Assembly (NCBI GenBank): GCA_019873645.1
Contig: JAIOAX010000001.1
Coordinates: forward strand, 234,854 to 298,853
DNA from: Chloroflexota bacterium
GTDB taxonomy: Bacteria; Chloroflexota; Anaerolineae; B4-G1; SLSP01
Direction: 5' to 3'
Length of the DNA stretch: 64,000 nt
Shown here: positions 1 to 9,189 of the stretch, in pieces
Layout: each line of letters begins with the position of its first letter
Numbering within the stretch: the stretch's first letter is position 1
Position numbers and translations under genes: made by a program
The notes under the pieces: model-generated
Databases searched by the model: none
Seen by the model: only the letters and a program-made list of their open reading frames with translations
What the model was told of the DNA's origin: nothing

Positions 1-185
1 ATTTCGCTCTGGCGGATGGCTGTCGGCAGAACATTTTCCACGCCGCCCTGCTGGAGGCCGATGTTGACAATGCGTGAGAGATAATCCGGCAACGCCAGCT
101 CGGCGTTGGCCTGCACGAACAGCAGCGCCACGGTGAGCAGAATCATCAGCCAGTAAGGTTTCAGGTATTTTGCCAGTCGGATCAT
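1..185 (-). CDS. ABC transporter permease/ATP-binding protein, N-terminal fragment
   Basis: The window edge cuts this gene; only the first ~61 codons are present and the ORF track does not list it. It starts at the ATG on 185 and reads MIRLAKYLKPYWLMILL, then a first transmembrane helix and a segment ending near ALPDYLSRIVNIGLQQ. This matches the start of the transmembrane domain of bacterial heterodimeric ABC exporters (LmrA/YheI type). It lies downstream of a MarR gene on the same strand, a common arrangement in which MarR controls a drug or lipid exporter. The ATP-binding part would lie outside the window, so the fold assignment rests on the first helix and the context. Confidence 0.75.
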   Translation of the reverse strand, partial: MIRLAKYLKPYWLMILLTVALLFVQANAELALPDYLSRIVNIGLQQGGVENVLPTAIRQSE

Positions 186-227
186 AGAAAAAGTTGCTCC
201 TTGTACAGAATCATGAATCAAGAATCG

Positions 228-300
228 GCGAATGGGAGAATCAGCGAAGAGAGCATCAGCGAATAAAAGAATCAGCGAATAAAAGAATCAGCGAATCCCC
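228..300. repeat. 8/16-nt tandem repeat, GAATCAGC family
   Basis: Units of the type GAATCAGC and GAATAAAA alternate between marR and the ABC transporter gene. The reverse complement of the unit recurs as long arrays near 21.8 kb, 23.5 kb and 36.5 kb, and once inside the protease gene at 55.1 kb. Confidence 0.85.
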
Positions 301-347
301 CACCCCCTCTCTCCCTGCCTCCCTCTCCCCCCTTCTCCCTTCTCCCT

Positions 348-392
348 TCCCCGTCTACTGTCTACCGTCTACTGTCTACCGTCTACCTCTCC
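348..392. repeat. 7-nt tandem repeat, GTCTACY family
   Basis: About six copies of GTCTACT/GTCTACC. The array overlaps the 3' end of marR, so it encodes the last residues of that protein (EVDGRQ). A short copy of the same family ends the GNAT-like gene near 45.7 kb and encodes the same VDGRQ string there. The stretch just before it (300-347) is CT-rich with similar 7-8 nt periodicity. Confidence 0.85.
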
Positions 393-833
393 CCCAAGCT
401 CCATCGTCTTTTTGAGTAACAGGCGCAGGGCGGCGTGAGCTTGCTCGCGTTCGGCAGGGGTGAAGCTGGCGACGAGTTCACCGAGCCATGCATGGCAGGC
501 CTGAAAACTTCCCTGGACCACCTGGTGCCCCTTGTCGGTCAGCATAATCTGTTTGACGCGGCGGTCGCCGGGGTTTTCCGTGCGCTCGATCAACCCCTGC
601 CGCACCAGTCGCTCTACCATCTGGCTGGCTGCCGCGCTGGTAATGCCCAACTCATCGCCGATGTCGGAGACGCTGCACACGCCTGAACGATGGATGCTCA
701 TCAGCGCACCCATCTGCGACATGGAAAGGTCGTTCTCCTTAATGAAAAGGAAAAAACGATACATCGAGTGATGCATAAACAGCTCGACCCACTCTTGCAA
801 CGTTTGTGTCAAGGCATCGGTCGTCTCTGGCAT
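369..833 (-). CDS. MarR family transcriptional regulator
   Basis: A 154-residue winged-helix DNA-binding protein of usual MarR length. The recognition segment is visible around residues 55-85 (SDIGDELGITSAAASQMVERL) followed by the wing (TENPGDRRVKQIMLTDKG). It probably represses the downstream ABC exporter gene and itself. The start is the ATG on 833; a perfect -35/-10 promoter lies 46-73 nt upstream, and the imperfect dyad CTTAGATATTAAG (859-871) between promoter and start is a plausible operator. The last six residues (EVDGRQ) come from a GTCTACY tandem repeat, not from the family. Family identity is firm; ligand and target are inferred. Confidence 0.93.
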   Translation of the reverse strand: MPETTDALTQTLQEWVELFMHHSMYRFFLFIKENDLSMSQMGALMSIHRSGVCSVSDIGDELGITSAAASQMVERLVRQGLIERTENPGDRRVKQIMLTDKGHQVVQGSFQACHAWLGELVASFTPAEREQAHAALRLLLKKTMELGGEVDGRQ

Positions 834-878
834 AAAGGGCCCCTTTTAGTTAAGTCATCTTAGATATTAAGCATGTTG

Positions 879-906
879 ATTATATAAAGTAGCTTAAAAA
901 TGTCAA
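879..906 (-). promoter_or_regulatory. marR promoter (consensus sigma-70 type)
   Basis: On the minus strand TTGACA (906-901) and TATAAT (884-879) are separated by exactly 16 nt. Both hexamers are perfect consensus. It reads into marR and the ABC transporter gene. Confidence 0.85.
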
Positions 907-966
907 CTGGAAAAAGCGCAGATGCATGTTAGCATGGTATGCGTCTACTGAAAAAACTAAAAATCT

Positions 967-1101
967 CACCGCAGAGAGTCGCGCGGAGGGTGCAAAGATT
1001 TTTATGTCGGATTCAATACGATTAAGTCTTTCGCGTTTCATTACTAATTTTATTGATATAAACTTGAATTTTTCTTAGCGTTCTTTGCGTCTCTGTGGTG
1101 A
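967..1101. repeat. Inverted repeat of the 'CACCGCAGAGA' hairpin family
   Basis: The left arm CACCGCAGAGAGTCGCGCGG and the right arm GCGTCTCTGTGGTG are inverted copies separated by ~90 AT-rich bases. With the promoter at 879-906 this accounts for the 383-base gap between marR and the FAD oxidoreductase. A related hairpin occurs inside the RHS locus at 62.03-62.11 kb. Confidence 0.65.
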
Positions 1102-1216
1102 ATTAGACTTTTTTTCAGGAGAGTCATGTTTACCTTCGCCAAATCTTCACCAATTTCTAGAAGCAAGATTCGCGTAGATCAGCGAGATTCGCGGTTTATA
1201 TTCAGGGAGGATAGAC

Positions 1217-2602
1217 ATGCAGAAAACAATCATCGAACCCCAACGTGAACTTCCCATTGTCGCCGCAGCCGACGTGGTCGTGGTGGGCGGCGGGCCGGGC
1301 GGGTTGCCGGCGGCGATTGCGGCGGCGCGGCGCGGCATGTGCGTGCTGCTCATCGAACGCTACGGTTTCCTCGGCGGGCTGGCGACGGCCGGGCTGGTCG
1401 CGCCGATCCTGGGCCATACCGCATCGAACAGCCACACGCCGATTGTCGAGGGCCTGCTCAAGGAGATGACGGAGCGGATGCACGCGCTTGGCGGCGCGCC
1501 CACGTGGGACGAAGCCTGCCAGGAGTGGGGCGTGCGCTTCGACGCCGAGGCGTTCAAGGTGGTCGCCGACCGGATGGTGCGCGAGGCCAATGTCGAACTG
1601 CTGCTGCACACCTTTGCTGTGGACGTCGTCGTGGAAGACGGCGCGATCCAGGCGGTGATCGTCGAGAGCAAGTCTGGGCGGCAGGCGGTGGTGGGCAAGG
1701 TCTTCATTGACGCGACCGGCGACGCGGACGTGGCTTTCCGCGCCGGAGCACCGACCGTGCAGGGGCGCGACTTCGACGGGCAGGGCGAGTCGATGGGGTC
1801 GTTCATCCACATCGGCGGCGTGGAGCACGTCACCGAGGCGCAGAAGGCTGCCGCGCGCGAGAACTTGCTCGCCGCGATGGCGCAGGGGCGCTTCCGCTTC
1901 TACACCAACGGCTTCACCGGCACCAACGACATGCACCTCACCCACTTCTCGCCGAACATGACGCGCTGGCCCGGCGACCCCACGAACGCTCGCGTGCTGA
2001 CCGAGGCCGAGGTGGGCATCCGCGAGCAGGTGTGGAAGCTGTGGGAATTCCTGAGGACCCAGCCCGGCTTTGAGAACTGTTACATCCAGGCCACGTCGCC
2101 GCAGGTGGGGCCGCGCGAGAGCCGCCAGGTCATCGGCGATTACACGCTCACCGGCGCCGACATCCTCAACGCCGTCAAATTTCCCGATGCGGTGGCGCGC
2201 GGCTCGTGGTACATCGACATCCACTGCCCGCTGGGACACACGTATCCCGTCCACATGTGCATCATCGAATGCCCGCGCGGGGAAGCCTGCCCCTACTGGG
2301 TCGCCGAGCACGACCGGACGATGCACTCGCTCAATGCTCTGCATCCACCCGATGGCGACTGGTACGACATCCCCTACCGCTGCCTGACGCCGCAGAAGAT
2401 TGACAACCTGCTCGTCTCCGGGCGCTGCATCTCTGCAACGCACGACGGCATGGCCGGTGCGCGCGTGATGGGGACGTGCATGGCGATCGGCGAGGCGGCG
2501 GGAACGGCAGCGGCATTGGCCGTGCGTGACGGCGTCAATCCACGCGATGTGGAGGTGGCGGCGCTGCGCCAGACCCTGCAAGACGCCGGTGCGTTGGTCT
2601 AA
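1217..2602 (+). CDS. FAD-dependent oxidoreductase (FAD_oxidored type)
   Basis: A 461-residue soluble flavoprotein. The dinucleotide-binding motif GGGPGG is at residues 24-29 with the ribose-binding Glu at 47 (LLIERYGFLGG), and the C-terminal FAD motif reads SGRCISATHDGMAGARVMG. This architecture fits the FAD_oxidored family (PF12831), whose substrates are mostly unknown. An SD (GGGAGG) sits 6 nt before the ATG. Its stop codon overlaps the stop of the convergent histidine kinase by 4 nt. No partner gene on the same strand gives a pathway, so the substrate is left open. Confidence 0.85.
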   Translation: MQKTIIEPQRELPIVAAADVVVVGGGPGGLPAAIAAARRGMCVLLIERYGFLGGLATAGLVAPILGHTASNSHTPIVEGLLKEMTERMHALGGAPTWDEACQEWGVRFDAEAFKVVADRMVREANVELLLHTFAVDVVVEDGAIQAVIVESKSGRQAVVGKVFIDATGDADVAFRAGAPTVQGRDFDGQGESMGSFIHIGGVEHVTEAQKAAARENLLAAMAQGRFRFYTNGFTGTNDMHLTHFSPNMTRWPGDPTNARVLTEAEVGIREQVWKLWEFLRTQPGFENCYIQATSPQVGPRESRQVIGDYTLTGADILNAVKFPDAVARGSWYIDIHCPLGHTYPVHMCIIECPRGEACPYWVAEHDRTMHSLNALHPPDGDWYDIPYRCLTPQKIDNLLVSGRCISATHDGMAGARVMGTCMAIGEAAGTAAALAVRDGVNPRDVEVAALRQTLQDAGALV

Positions 2603-4743
2603 ACAGGCTCCGGTTGCAGCGCCCGCGCCACAGCGCGGGCCAATGTCTCAAAATCCACCGGCTTCATCAGCCAATCGGCTACCAGAGCACTTGCACCGTC
2701 GGCTTTGAGGTTTTCCAATTCCTGCTTGAGGGGATGACCGGTGATTAGGACCAGGCGGGTCGTCATTCCGCATCTCTTCATTTCGCGAAGCAGTTCGATC
2801 CCGCCCATCTCCGGCATCAGCACATCGCTGATGATCAACACAATGTCATTGGGGCGACTTTCCAGGATTGCCAATGCCTTGCGCCCATTCTCGGCGGTCT
2901 GGACGTGGTAATTGAGCATCTCCAGGCTTTCTGCCAGCGCCAGGCGCGTGATAGGGTTATCCTCAATGACGAGGATAGTTTCGCCGCTCCCCATAGACGG
3001 TGTAGAGGCCACGACTTTGGATGGCGGCGGCGGCGCTTCCAGATAGGCCGGCAGATAGAGGGTGAATGTGGTGCCTTCACCGACGTGGGTGGTGACGTGA
3101 ATATGGCCTTCGTGCATACCGACGATGCCGTGGACTTGTGCCAGCCCCAGGCCCGTGCCGGCCCCCGGTGCTTTGGTGGTGAAGAAGGGATCGAAAATGT
3201 GCGGTAACACATCTTCGGCAATGCCTACTCCGGTGTCGGTGACGGTAAGCTGAATCCATTCGCCGGCGCCCACACCATTGACCGGGGCTGTACAGCCTTC
3301 AGGAAAATAGAGGCGTGTCAATCCAAAACACAACTCGCCGCCATGGGGCATGGCATCACGGGCATTGACGGCCAGATTCATGATCACCTGTTGCAGCGCC
3401 GCAGGCGACCCGTAAATGAGACAACTGTTGACGTTGTAATCCAGCCTGATGGCAATGTTCTCCGGCAACGTGCGTTGTAAGAGCTTGATTTGCTCTTTCA
3501 AGAACGGCAACAGGTCGAAGGGATGACGCTCCAGAACGGTGCGGCGGCTAAAATCAAGGATTTGCTGGATGAGCTGTGTGGCGTGCATAGACTGCTGGTA
3601 GATAATGTCCAACCGTTCTTGCACTTTGAGCAGCACGCCCTTGTCACGTCGGGACATCTGCGCGTAGAGCACGATGGTCGCCATAATGTTGTTGAAATCA
3701 TGCGCGATCCCGGCCGCCAATTGGCCTACAGCGGCCAGCCGTTCCTGCTGTTGGCTGCGCTGCTCGATCTCGCGTTGATGCGTCACGTCGCGGATGACGA
3801 GCACCCACCCTTCGGAGCGCTCCGGGCTGCTAATGGGTTTGGCAAGCATCTGAAAACTACGTTTCCCGGCCTCTAACTCGTGCCACAAGCCCTTGGGTGG
3901 CGAGGCCAGCACTTCTGTCAACGGCCGCCCGCCTATGTGGGTGATAACGTCGCCGACATTGAGGCCGGCCAACGTGCGCAGGTCGCCCTGTCCCAAACGA
4001 TTCGCCGAAAGCACCCGCCCTTCCTCATTGAGCAACAACACCCCTTCTGGCACGGTGTCCATCACCTGCTGCACCTGCCGCGCCTGTTCCTGGAAACGCA
4101 TCAGCAATTGTTCAAGCTCTTGCTCGGCCTTGCGGCGTTCCTCCAGGCGTTGACGCGCTAACCTCAAAGCATCATAGAGGCTGCGCAGGGCAATATCCAG
4201 GGTGACAATGGCCAGAAACAGGCTGAAGCTGAAGTTGACCCAACCGGCAAGCGGCGGCACGGGGAATAGTTGCCGCAGCGGACATCCCCACGTTTTGCAG
4301 AGCGCCATAGCCAGGCCGGCCAGACTGCTGGCGCCGGCGATGATGATCATGGCCGGCGTACCCAGGAGCAATCCACCGATGATGGTCAGGGAAATGTAAT
4401 ACACGGCATCAATGCTATTCATGCCCCCGGCAAATGTCACCAGCCCGGTCATCGCGACCCATAAACCTGTCAAAATCACAACACTGGCGCTTCGCAGGCG
4501 TCCTCGATACATCAATGTCCGCGAGGTTGCCAAGACCGCCGTCATCCCCAGAACCACAGCGGAACTGCCGCGTTTTTCAGCGAAAACAAACGCCGTCGCC
4601 AATGCGGCCAATAGCGTCACCAGAATCAACGCCAATTGCAGTGCATTGAGCACGCGGGCGGCGCGGCTCTGCTCCTCGTCCTCAAAAGCCGGGGCGCTCA
4701 GGCAACGTTTGAACCAGGACCACGCAGTTTGCTTTTCAGACAT
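2599..4743 (-). CDS. Hybrid sensor histidine kinase with C-terminal receiver domain
   Basis: A 714-residue membrane sensor. In order: five to six transmembrane helices (about residues 30-190), a charged coiled coil (~195-225), a PAS-like domain (~228-320), a HisKA domain with the phospho-acceptor His in [10 protein letters not shown] (~345), a HATPase_c domain with DTGVGIA and GAGTGLGLA boxes (~440-570), and a receiver domain with phospho-acceptor Asp in [12 protein letters not shown] and Lys in LMKP (~585-705). It is an orphan: no separate response regulator or output gene is adjacent. The ATG at 4743 is preferred over the track's GTG at 4767. A 31-codon ORF with a GTG start (4831-4736) ends across this ATG and might couple translation, but is otherwise unrecognised. 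Confidence 0.9.
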   Translation of the reverse strand: MSEKQTAWSWFKRCLSAPAFEDEEQSRAARVLNALQLALILVTLLAALATAFVFAEKRGSSAVVLGMTAVLATSRTLMYRGRLRSASVVILTGLWVAMTGLVTFAGGMNSIDAVYYISLTIIGGLLLGTPAMIIIAGASSLAGLAMALCKTWGCPLRQLFPVPPLAGWVNFSFSLFLAIVTLDIALRSLYDALRLARQRLEERRKAEQELEQLLMRFQEQARQVQQVMDTVPEGVLLLNEEGRVLSANRLGQGDLRTLAGLNVGDVITHIGGRPLTEVLASPPKGLWHELEAGKRSFQMLAKPISSPERSEGWVLVIRDVTHQREIEQRSQQQERLAAVGQLAAGIAHDFNNIMATIVLYAQMSRRDKGVLLKVQERLDIIYQQSMHATQLIQQILDFSRRTVLERHPFDLLPFLKEQIKLLQRTLPENIAIRLDYNVNSCLIYGSPAALQQVIMNLAVNARDAMPHGGELCFGLTRLYFPEGCTAPVNGVGAGEWIQLTVTDTGVGIAEDVLPHIFDPFFTTKAPGAGTGLGLAQVHGIVGMHEGHIHVTTHVGEGTTFTLYLPAYLEAPPPPSKVVASTPSMGSGETILVIEDNPITRLALAESLEMLNYHVQTAENGRKALAILESRPNDIVLIISDVLMPEMGGIELLREMKRCGMTTRLVLITGHPLKQELENLKADGASALVADWLMKPVDFETLARAVARALQPEPV

Positions 4744-4838
4744 ATCCAAACTCGCTGCGCACTTCACGGACGATACTCAACCAGTGATCAAAGCGCTCCG
4801 GGTGATGTTTACAGGTGTGGGACTTCTCCACATTCGGA

Positions 4839-5222
4839 CTACCGGGTCAAGAGGTCAATCAATGCACTGACGGCAATCGCACCGGCGCCGACTGCACCGG
4901 CCTTGAGGGCATAAGCCGTGCGTTTGTCCAACCCTTTTCGCCCATCCTGAATAATCGTCCCGGCGACTTGCAAATCCATTCCGGCGGTCAGCGGGTTCTC
5001 GAAGTAACCACGACTGGTATTCAGTCCTGCCAGAACAGCGGGCATTGCAGTGATGATAGCAATGATGCCGGCCCAGAACATGCGCTCACTCCACGCCGTA
5101 CCCGTACACCGCGTCCCAAACTGACAGGAGATGGTGACCACGATAAAGATACCCAGGTCAATGAGCAGGATCAGGCCGATAAAGCGTCCAACGCTGCGCA
5201 AAACACCTTTGACTTTATCCAT
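4839..5222 (-). CDS. Small membrane protein of unknown function
   Basis: A ~127-residue protein starting at MDKVKGVLRS (the track's TTG start adds nine residues). Three hydrophobic helices are visible: GLILLIDLGIFIVV, FWAGIIAIITAMPAVL and a C-terminal GAVGAGAIAVSALIDLL. A loop reading FENPLTAGMDLQVAGTIIQDG lies between helices two and three. No family is recognised. It lies upstream of the histidine kinase on the same strand with a ~95-nt gap, so the two may be co-transcribed. Confidence 0.6.
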   Translation of the reverse strand: MDKVKGVLRSVGRFIGLILLIDLGIFIVVTISCQFGTRCTGTAWSERMFWAGIIAIITAMPAVLAGLNTSRGYFENPLTAGMDLQVAGTIIQDGRKGLDKRTAYALKAGAVGAGAIAVSALIDLLTR

Positions 5223-5300
5223 TCCGTTACTTTCATGCCTCCAACACAAACCGGGCTATACCACTCACAATGTCATTATATACTGAGAAGCGCATAGCGC

Positions 5301-5322
5301 AAAAACGCCCCCGCCGGGGCGC
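5301..5322 (-). terminator. Rho-independent terminator downstream of the MFS gene
   Basis: On the minus strand GCGCCCCGGCGGGGGC is followed by GTTTTT, a short GC-rich hairpin with a U-tract 45 nt after the MFS stop. The adjoining GCGCATTTCAGGAC is the motif that also borders the large dispersed repeats at 9.0 and 39.3 kb. Confidence 0.7.
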
Positions 5323-5367
5323 ATTTCAGGACAGAGCGACTTTTAAGCTCTAGCCAAACAGTTACGC

Positions 5368-6576
5368 CTATGGCAAATTCTGACGGGCAACCAGACGAAA
5401 AAAGAGCAGTGCCAGGATGAACGCCCCAATGTTGGAGATTGTGGTGACCGCAAACGGCAACCCGGCGGCGATTCCGACCAGCGCGCCACCGATCAGCGAA
5501 CCGACAATCATCCCGGCGTTCCACAGCAGATGCAGCACACCAAAGATACGTCCATGCTCCTCTACCGGCGCGGCCTCGGCGACAAGCGTGGGCATCAATG
5601 TGGAGAGCGCCCAGGCCGCGCTCACGCCCAGGATGCCAAAAACGTAGATGCTCCACAATGTCTCCGCCGCGAAAGCCGCGCCGATGGTCGCTGCGACAAG
5701 TACACCGTAAGTGATCAACGTCGGCCGGCGACGCCCCCAACGGTCGGCGGCGCGCCCGGCGACGATTTGCGTCAGTGAGGCAACGATCAGGCTGATGGTG
5801 GTGTACAGCGCCACAACAGTATTACTGCCGGCGCGCGCTTTGATAAGCAAGGGCAACAACACCATGGCCATGCCGTAATAGCACGTGGGGAGAAAACGCA
5901 GCATCCCCAGGACAAGGATAACGGGACGACGCACGATTGCACCATAACCGGCAAACAGGCGTCGGCCAGTAGCCTGTGCGTCCGCGTCGGTGTGTTCCTG
6001 GGAAGGCAACGCTCCCGCGATTGCCGTGCCCATCAGTGAAACAACCACCAGTGCCCAGCCCAACGCTCCGAAACCGTAACGATCAAGCAGCCACCCCGCC
6101 CCCGGGCTGCTCAGTGCGCCGCCAAGTGTGAAACCCCAGTTGTAAAGCGCCGAGAGTGCGCCGAGGTTCGCCTTGCCCACGGCAGCATTGAGGTAACTCT
6201 GCCCGCCCAGGGTGATGAATGTTAGTCCGATCACGCCGAGGATCCACAACCCCACGACCAGCCAGGAGGCATGGGTGAGGTAAAGCAAGCTGCCCCCGGC
6301 GGATGCCGCCAGTCCCAAGGCCAGCGTCCATTTGTGCCCCAGGCTATCCGACAGCGTGCCGCCGACAAGGGAGGTAACCATCCCCACAAGCTGCCCTATT
6401 GCAACGATGGCCGAAGCCGCGGCAGCAGTATAGGCTAATTGTTCGGTGGCGTAGATGGGGAAAAAGGAACGCATCGGCGAGATGATGATGCCTGCCAGCA
6501 GTTGCGCGCAGAGCAGGAGCAGCACGGGCCAGTTTTTGAGCGGGAAAGCATGGAAGTTTTGATAATTATGGCGCAT
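5368..6576 (-). CDS. MFS transporter
   Basis: A 402-residue protein with twelve predicted transmembrane helices and the MFS loop motif GGTLSDSLGHKWTL between helices 2 and 3, repeated as GRAADRWGRRRP in the second half. This is the standard size for major facilitator transporters. It starts 15 nt after the stop of the geranylgeranyl-reductase-family gene, so it is the last gene of a three-gene lipid operon and ends at a terminator. Substrate is unknown; the context suggests a lipid or isoprenoid-related compound, which is inference only. Confidence 0.88.
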   Translation of the reverse strand: MRHNYQNFHAFPLKNWPVLLLLCAQLLAGIIISPMRSFFPIYATEQLAYTAAAASAIVAIGQLVGMVTSLVGGTLSDSLGHKWTLALGLAASAGGSLLYLTHASWLVVGLWILGVIGLTFITLGGQSYLNAAVGKANLGALSALYNWGFTLGGALSSPGAGWLLDRYGFGALGWALVVVSLMGTAIAGALPSQEHTDADAQATGRRLFAGYGAIVRRPVILVLGMLRFLPTCYYGMAMVLLPLLIKARAGSNTVVALYTTISLIVASLTQIVAGRAADRWGRRRPTLITYGVLVAATIGAAFAAETLWSIYVFGILGVSAAWALSTLMPTLVAEAAPVEEHGRIFGVLHLLWNAGMIVGSLIGGALVGIAAGLPFAVTTISNIGAFILALLFFRLVARQNLP

Positions 6577-6591
6577 TTTATCAATGGACTA

Positions 6592-7572
6592 TCAAGAATT
6601 TTTGACTTTCGGTCGCCGGGGATGGACTTTGAACAGCCATGCCGGCAACAATGAACACCGGCGGATCGTGTCCACACAATAAGGCGTCCCGTGGACAATC
6701 GCCTGCGCCGCCAGCAGGCCACTCTTGACCGCCGGCCCGATGCCTTCGCCCATGTCGCGCGTCGCCAGACCTGCAGCGTCACCCACAACGAAGGCGTTAT
6801 CCACACGCAGCGCGTTGGAATCCTGACGCAGGTAGTAGCTATGGCCTTTGGGGGTAAAGGAGTAATCGCGCACGAGACCACGCCGTGCCAGTTTTTCCAC
6901 CAGCGCCTCCCAGTGACGTTTGATGGTGTCGCCGTTGGCTTTGAGCGTCTCCGCCATTCCACCAACGCCGACGTTGACGTAGCCCCCGGACTTGGGCACA
7001 TACCAGGCATAGCCGGGGAGCCGGTGCTCCATAAACCAGAGGTAACAGTGCGGGTCACTGTAAGCGTAGGGAAATTCTTCTTCCTGTGTGACGATGAGCG
7101 TGTCCGACGCGCGGGGATGCACGTCCTGAAAAAACGTCCGGTAAACCGGGCAATGCGTCCCGCCTGCGCCCACCAGGTAACGGGCGAAAAACGCACCATC
7201 CACGACGTAGCCGCCCTCCACGCGCTCAATCGCCCGCACGTGATGGGTGACGAGGGGCACGCCTGACCTTTGCAGCAGCCAGTGGTCGAATTCAACACGC
7301 CGGATGGCGTACTGCCGACCGGGAAGTGAAAAGTGCAGGCCGCGCACCGCGATCCGCAAGGATGTGAAAACGGTGAGACTGTGGGGGTAGGCGTCAGGCT
7401 GGATCTCCAGATCGGCAAGCACGTCCGGGGGAATCCAGCCAGCGCAGAGCTTCACCCGTGGGAACGGTTCGCGGTCCAGCACCAGGCACTCCACGTTATG
7501 CCGTTGCAGATACCACGCGCACGCGGCCCCGGCCGGCCCGCCGCCGACAATAAGCACGTCCGTCTTGATCAT
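6592..7572 (-). CDS. Geranylgeranyl reductase family FAD oxidoreductase
   Basis: A 326-residue flavoprotein with the N-terminal motif VGGGPAGAACAWYL, the family segment FPRVKLCAGW, and the C-terminal FAD box FVVGDAAGLATRDMGEGIGPA. Members reduce double bonds of isoprenoid chains. The ATG at 7572 is chosen: it lies 8 nt after the cfa stop and follows AGAGAAG, whereas the track's start lies inside cfa. Following a cyclopropane synthase, it may act on membrane-lipid side chains; the substrate is inferred. The tail after residue ~300 is basic and not recognised. Confidence 0.85.
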   Translation of the reverse strand: MIKTDVLIVGGGPAGAACAWYLQRHNVECLVLDREPFPRVKLCAGWIPPDVLADLEIQPDAYPHSLTVFTSLRIAVRGLHFSLPGRQYAIRRVEFDHWLLQRSGVPLVTHHVRAIERVEGGYVVDGAFFARYLVGAGGTHCPVYRTFFQDVHPRASDTLIVTQEEEFPYAYSDPHCYLWFMEHRLPGYAWYVPKSGGYVNVGVGGMAETLKANGDTIKRHWEALVEKLARRGLVRDYSFTPKGHSYYLRQDSNALRVDNAFVVGDAAGLATRDMGEGIGPAVKSGLLAAQAIVHGTPYCVDTIRRCSLLPAWLFKVHPRRPKVKNS

Positions 7573-7580
7573 ATTCTTCT

Positions 7581-8705
7581 CTAACTGAACCGGCAATCAG
7601 GTTGCGGCGTGCCGGGGCGGGTCATGACCACCTGCCACAACTGCGTGGTGCGGGCGCGGAAACCGCCCGCGCTGCTGAGCAGATAGTAACGCCACATCCG
7701 GTAGAAGCGTTCGCCATATTTGGCCTTGAGTTCAGGCCAGGCACGCTCGAAATTGGCGTACCAGGCCATGAGCGTCTTGTCGTAATGCGGGCCGATGTTG
7801 TGCCAGTCCTCCATCACAAACAGCCCTTCCATGGCTTTGCCAAGCTGCGCAATCGAGGGCAACATCCCGTTGGGGAAGATGTACTTCTCCGACCAGGGAT
7901 CGCCGCCGGTCACGCTGACGTTACCGCCGATGGTGTGGAAGAAGGCAATCCCACCCTCTTTCAAACAACGGTCGGTGACTTCCATGTAGGTGCGGTAATT
8001 CTTGTAACCCACGTGTTCCATCACACCGATAGAAATCACGGCATCATACGTACCGGTGACATCCCGGTAATCCTGGAGCCGCAGTTCCACCGGCAGCCCC
8101 CGGCACAATTCCGTACCTAACTTGACTTGCTCTTTGGAGACGGTGACACCCACGACGTGCGCGCCGTACTTCTCGGCGGCGTATTTGGCGAAACTGCCCC
8201 AACCGCAGCCCAGTTCCAGCACATACATTCCGGGTTTCAGGCCAATTTTCTTGCAGACCAGCTCCAGTTTGGCTTCCTGAGCCTCGTCCAACGTGGTAGC
8301 GTTCTTCCAGTAGCCGCAGGTATAGTTGAGACGCGAATCCAACATCGCCTGATACAGGTCGTTGCCCAGGTCGTAATGGTGTTCGCCGATCTGGAAAGCC
8401 CTGGCTTTCGATTGCAAGTTGAAGAGCCTGGAGCGCAGGGCGTGAAAAGCGATTTTCCAATTGCCTTTGACTTTGGCTTGCAGGTCAGCCCGCAACACTC
8501 TGGTGATGAATTCATCGAGCGCCTCGCAATCCCACCAGCCGTCCATATAGGACTCGCCGAGACCCAATGAAGCCTCGCGCAACACGCGCTCGTAAAAGCG
8601 TGTGTCGTGTACCTGGATATCCCAGACATTGGGGCCGTTGACTTCAATGCCGGCCAACGATAATAATTCCCGCGCAATGATTTCATACTGATTCTCCGCC
8701 ATCAT
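7581..8705 (-). CDS. cfa: Cyclopropane-fatty-acyl-phospholipid synthase
   Basis: A 374-residue S-adenosylmethionine-dependent methyltransferase that adds a methylene bridge across acyl-chain double bonds in membrane phospholipids. The SAM-binding motif VLELGCGWGSFA is at ~162-173, the family active-site Cys is in LNYTCGYW (Cys130), and the bicarbonate/active-site segments GVMEHVGYKNY and GFRARTTQLWQVV are present. Length and domain order are typical. A strong SD (AAAGGAGGTG) precedes two adjacent ATGs. It is the first gene of an operon with a geranylgeranyl-reductase homologue and an MFS transporter. Confidence 0.95.
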   Translation of the reverse strand: MMAENQYEIIARELLSLAGIEVNGPNVWDIQVHDTRFYERVLREASLGLGESYMDGWWDCEALDEFITRVLRADLQAKVKGNWKIAFHALRSRLFNLQSKARAFQIGEHHYDLGNDLYQAMLDSRLNYTCGYWKNATTLDEAQEAKLELVCKKIGLKPGMYVLELGCGWGSFAKYAAEKYGAHVVGVTVSKEQVKLGTELCRGLPVELRLQDYRDVTGTYDAVISIGVMEHVGYKNYRTYMEVTDRCLKEGGIAFFHTIGGNVSVTGGDPWSEKYIFPNGMLPSIAQLGKAMEGLFVMEDWHNIGPHYDKTLMAWYANFERAWPELKAKYGERFYRMWRYYLLSSAGGFRARTTQLWQVVMTRPGTPQPDCRFS

Positions 8706-8835
8706 TCACCTCCTTTTGTAGAGTTTGAACGTTGACACATTGGCACATTTGGGCGTGATTGTACTCTTAAAATGTTACCGTGCAATGGAAAGCATAGGAA
8801 ATATCGCCGGGGCTGATTGATCCTCTACACCCACG

Positions 8836-9004
8836 GCCCCGCCTCAAAGAGGGCAGGGAGGTGAATAGGGGGGATTTTGGGCAGCGAAGCCGCCCAAAAT
8901 CTCCCCTTTGAGAAATCCCCCGCTCTCCCCGCGTGCGGGGAGAGCGGGGGCAGGGGGTGAGAGGGGAAAACTCAACAAAACTGCCCCCGTCCTGAAATGC
9001 ACCC
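8836..9004. repeat. ~170-bp structured dispersed repeat, copy 1
   Basis: Nearly identical to 39126-39296 over the right two thirds. It contains two hairpins: GGGATTTTGGGC paired with GCCCAAAATC, and a perfect 16-bp stem CCCCCGCTCTCCCCGC/GCGGGGAGAGCGGGGG with a 2-nt loop. It ends in CCCCCGTCCTGAAATGCACCC. It sits between the divergent cfa and vapBC genes. Confidence 0.9.
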
Positions 9005-9070
9005 ACTGATCTTGTGTTATACCGGCGAAGGCAGTATAATATACAGGAGTTACGCACCTGGTCATTTTCT

Positions 9071-9140
9071 GACAGGATTTTCAGGATTGAAAAAGGCTTT
9101 ATGAGAGCTTTTTCATCCTGTCAATCTTGTAAATCCTGTC
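9071..9140. repeat. Hairpin of 9-nt tandem units (GACAGGATT family)
   Basis: Left arm GACAGGATTTTCAGGATTG and right arm AATCTTGTAAATCCTGTC are inverted; each arm is built from 9-nt units. It lies just upstream of vapB. With the repeat at 8836-9004 it fills the 484-base cfa-vapB gap. Confidence 0.85.
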
Positions 9141-9189
9141 CAAAGAAATGAACCGCGTAACTACTGTCATACACATACAAGGTAAAGCG

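Noticed and set aside
1202-2581. 459-residue antisense ORF opposite the FAD oxidoreductase
   Set aside because: It is a codon-bias shadow: low-complexity His/Arg/Ala-rich translation with no family, while the plus strand has clear FAD motifs and an SD.
4736-4831. 31-codon ORF (GTG start) ending across the histidine-kinase ATG
   Set aside because: It could be a real coupling peptide or a gene remnant, but has no SD, no family and only 31 codons; kept as a remark, not as a gene.
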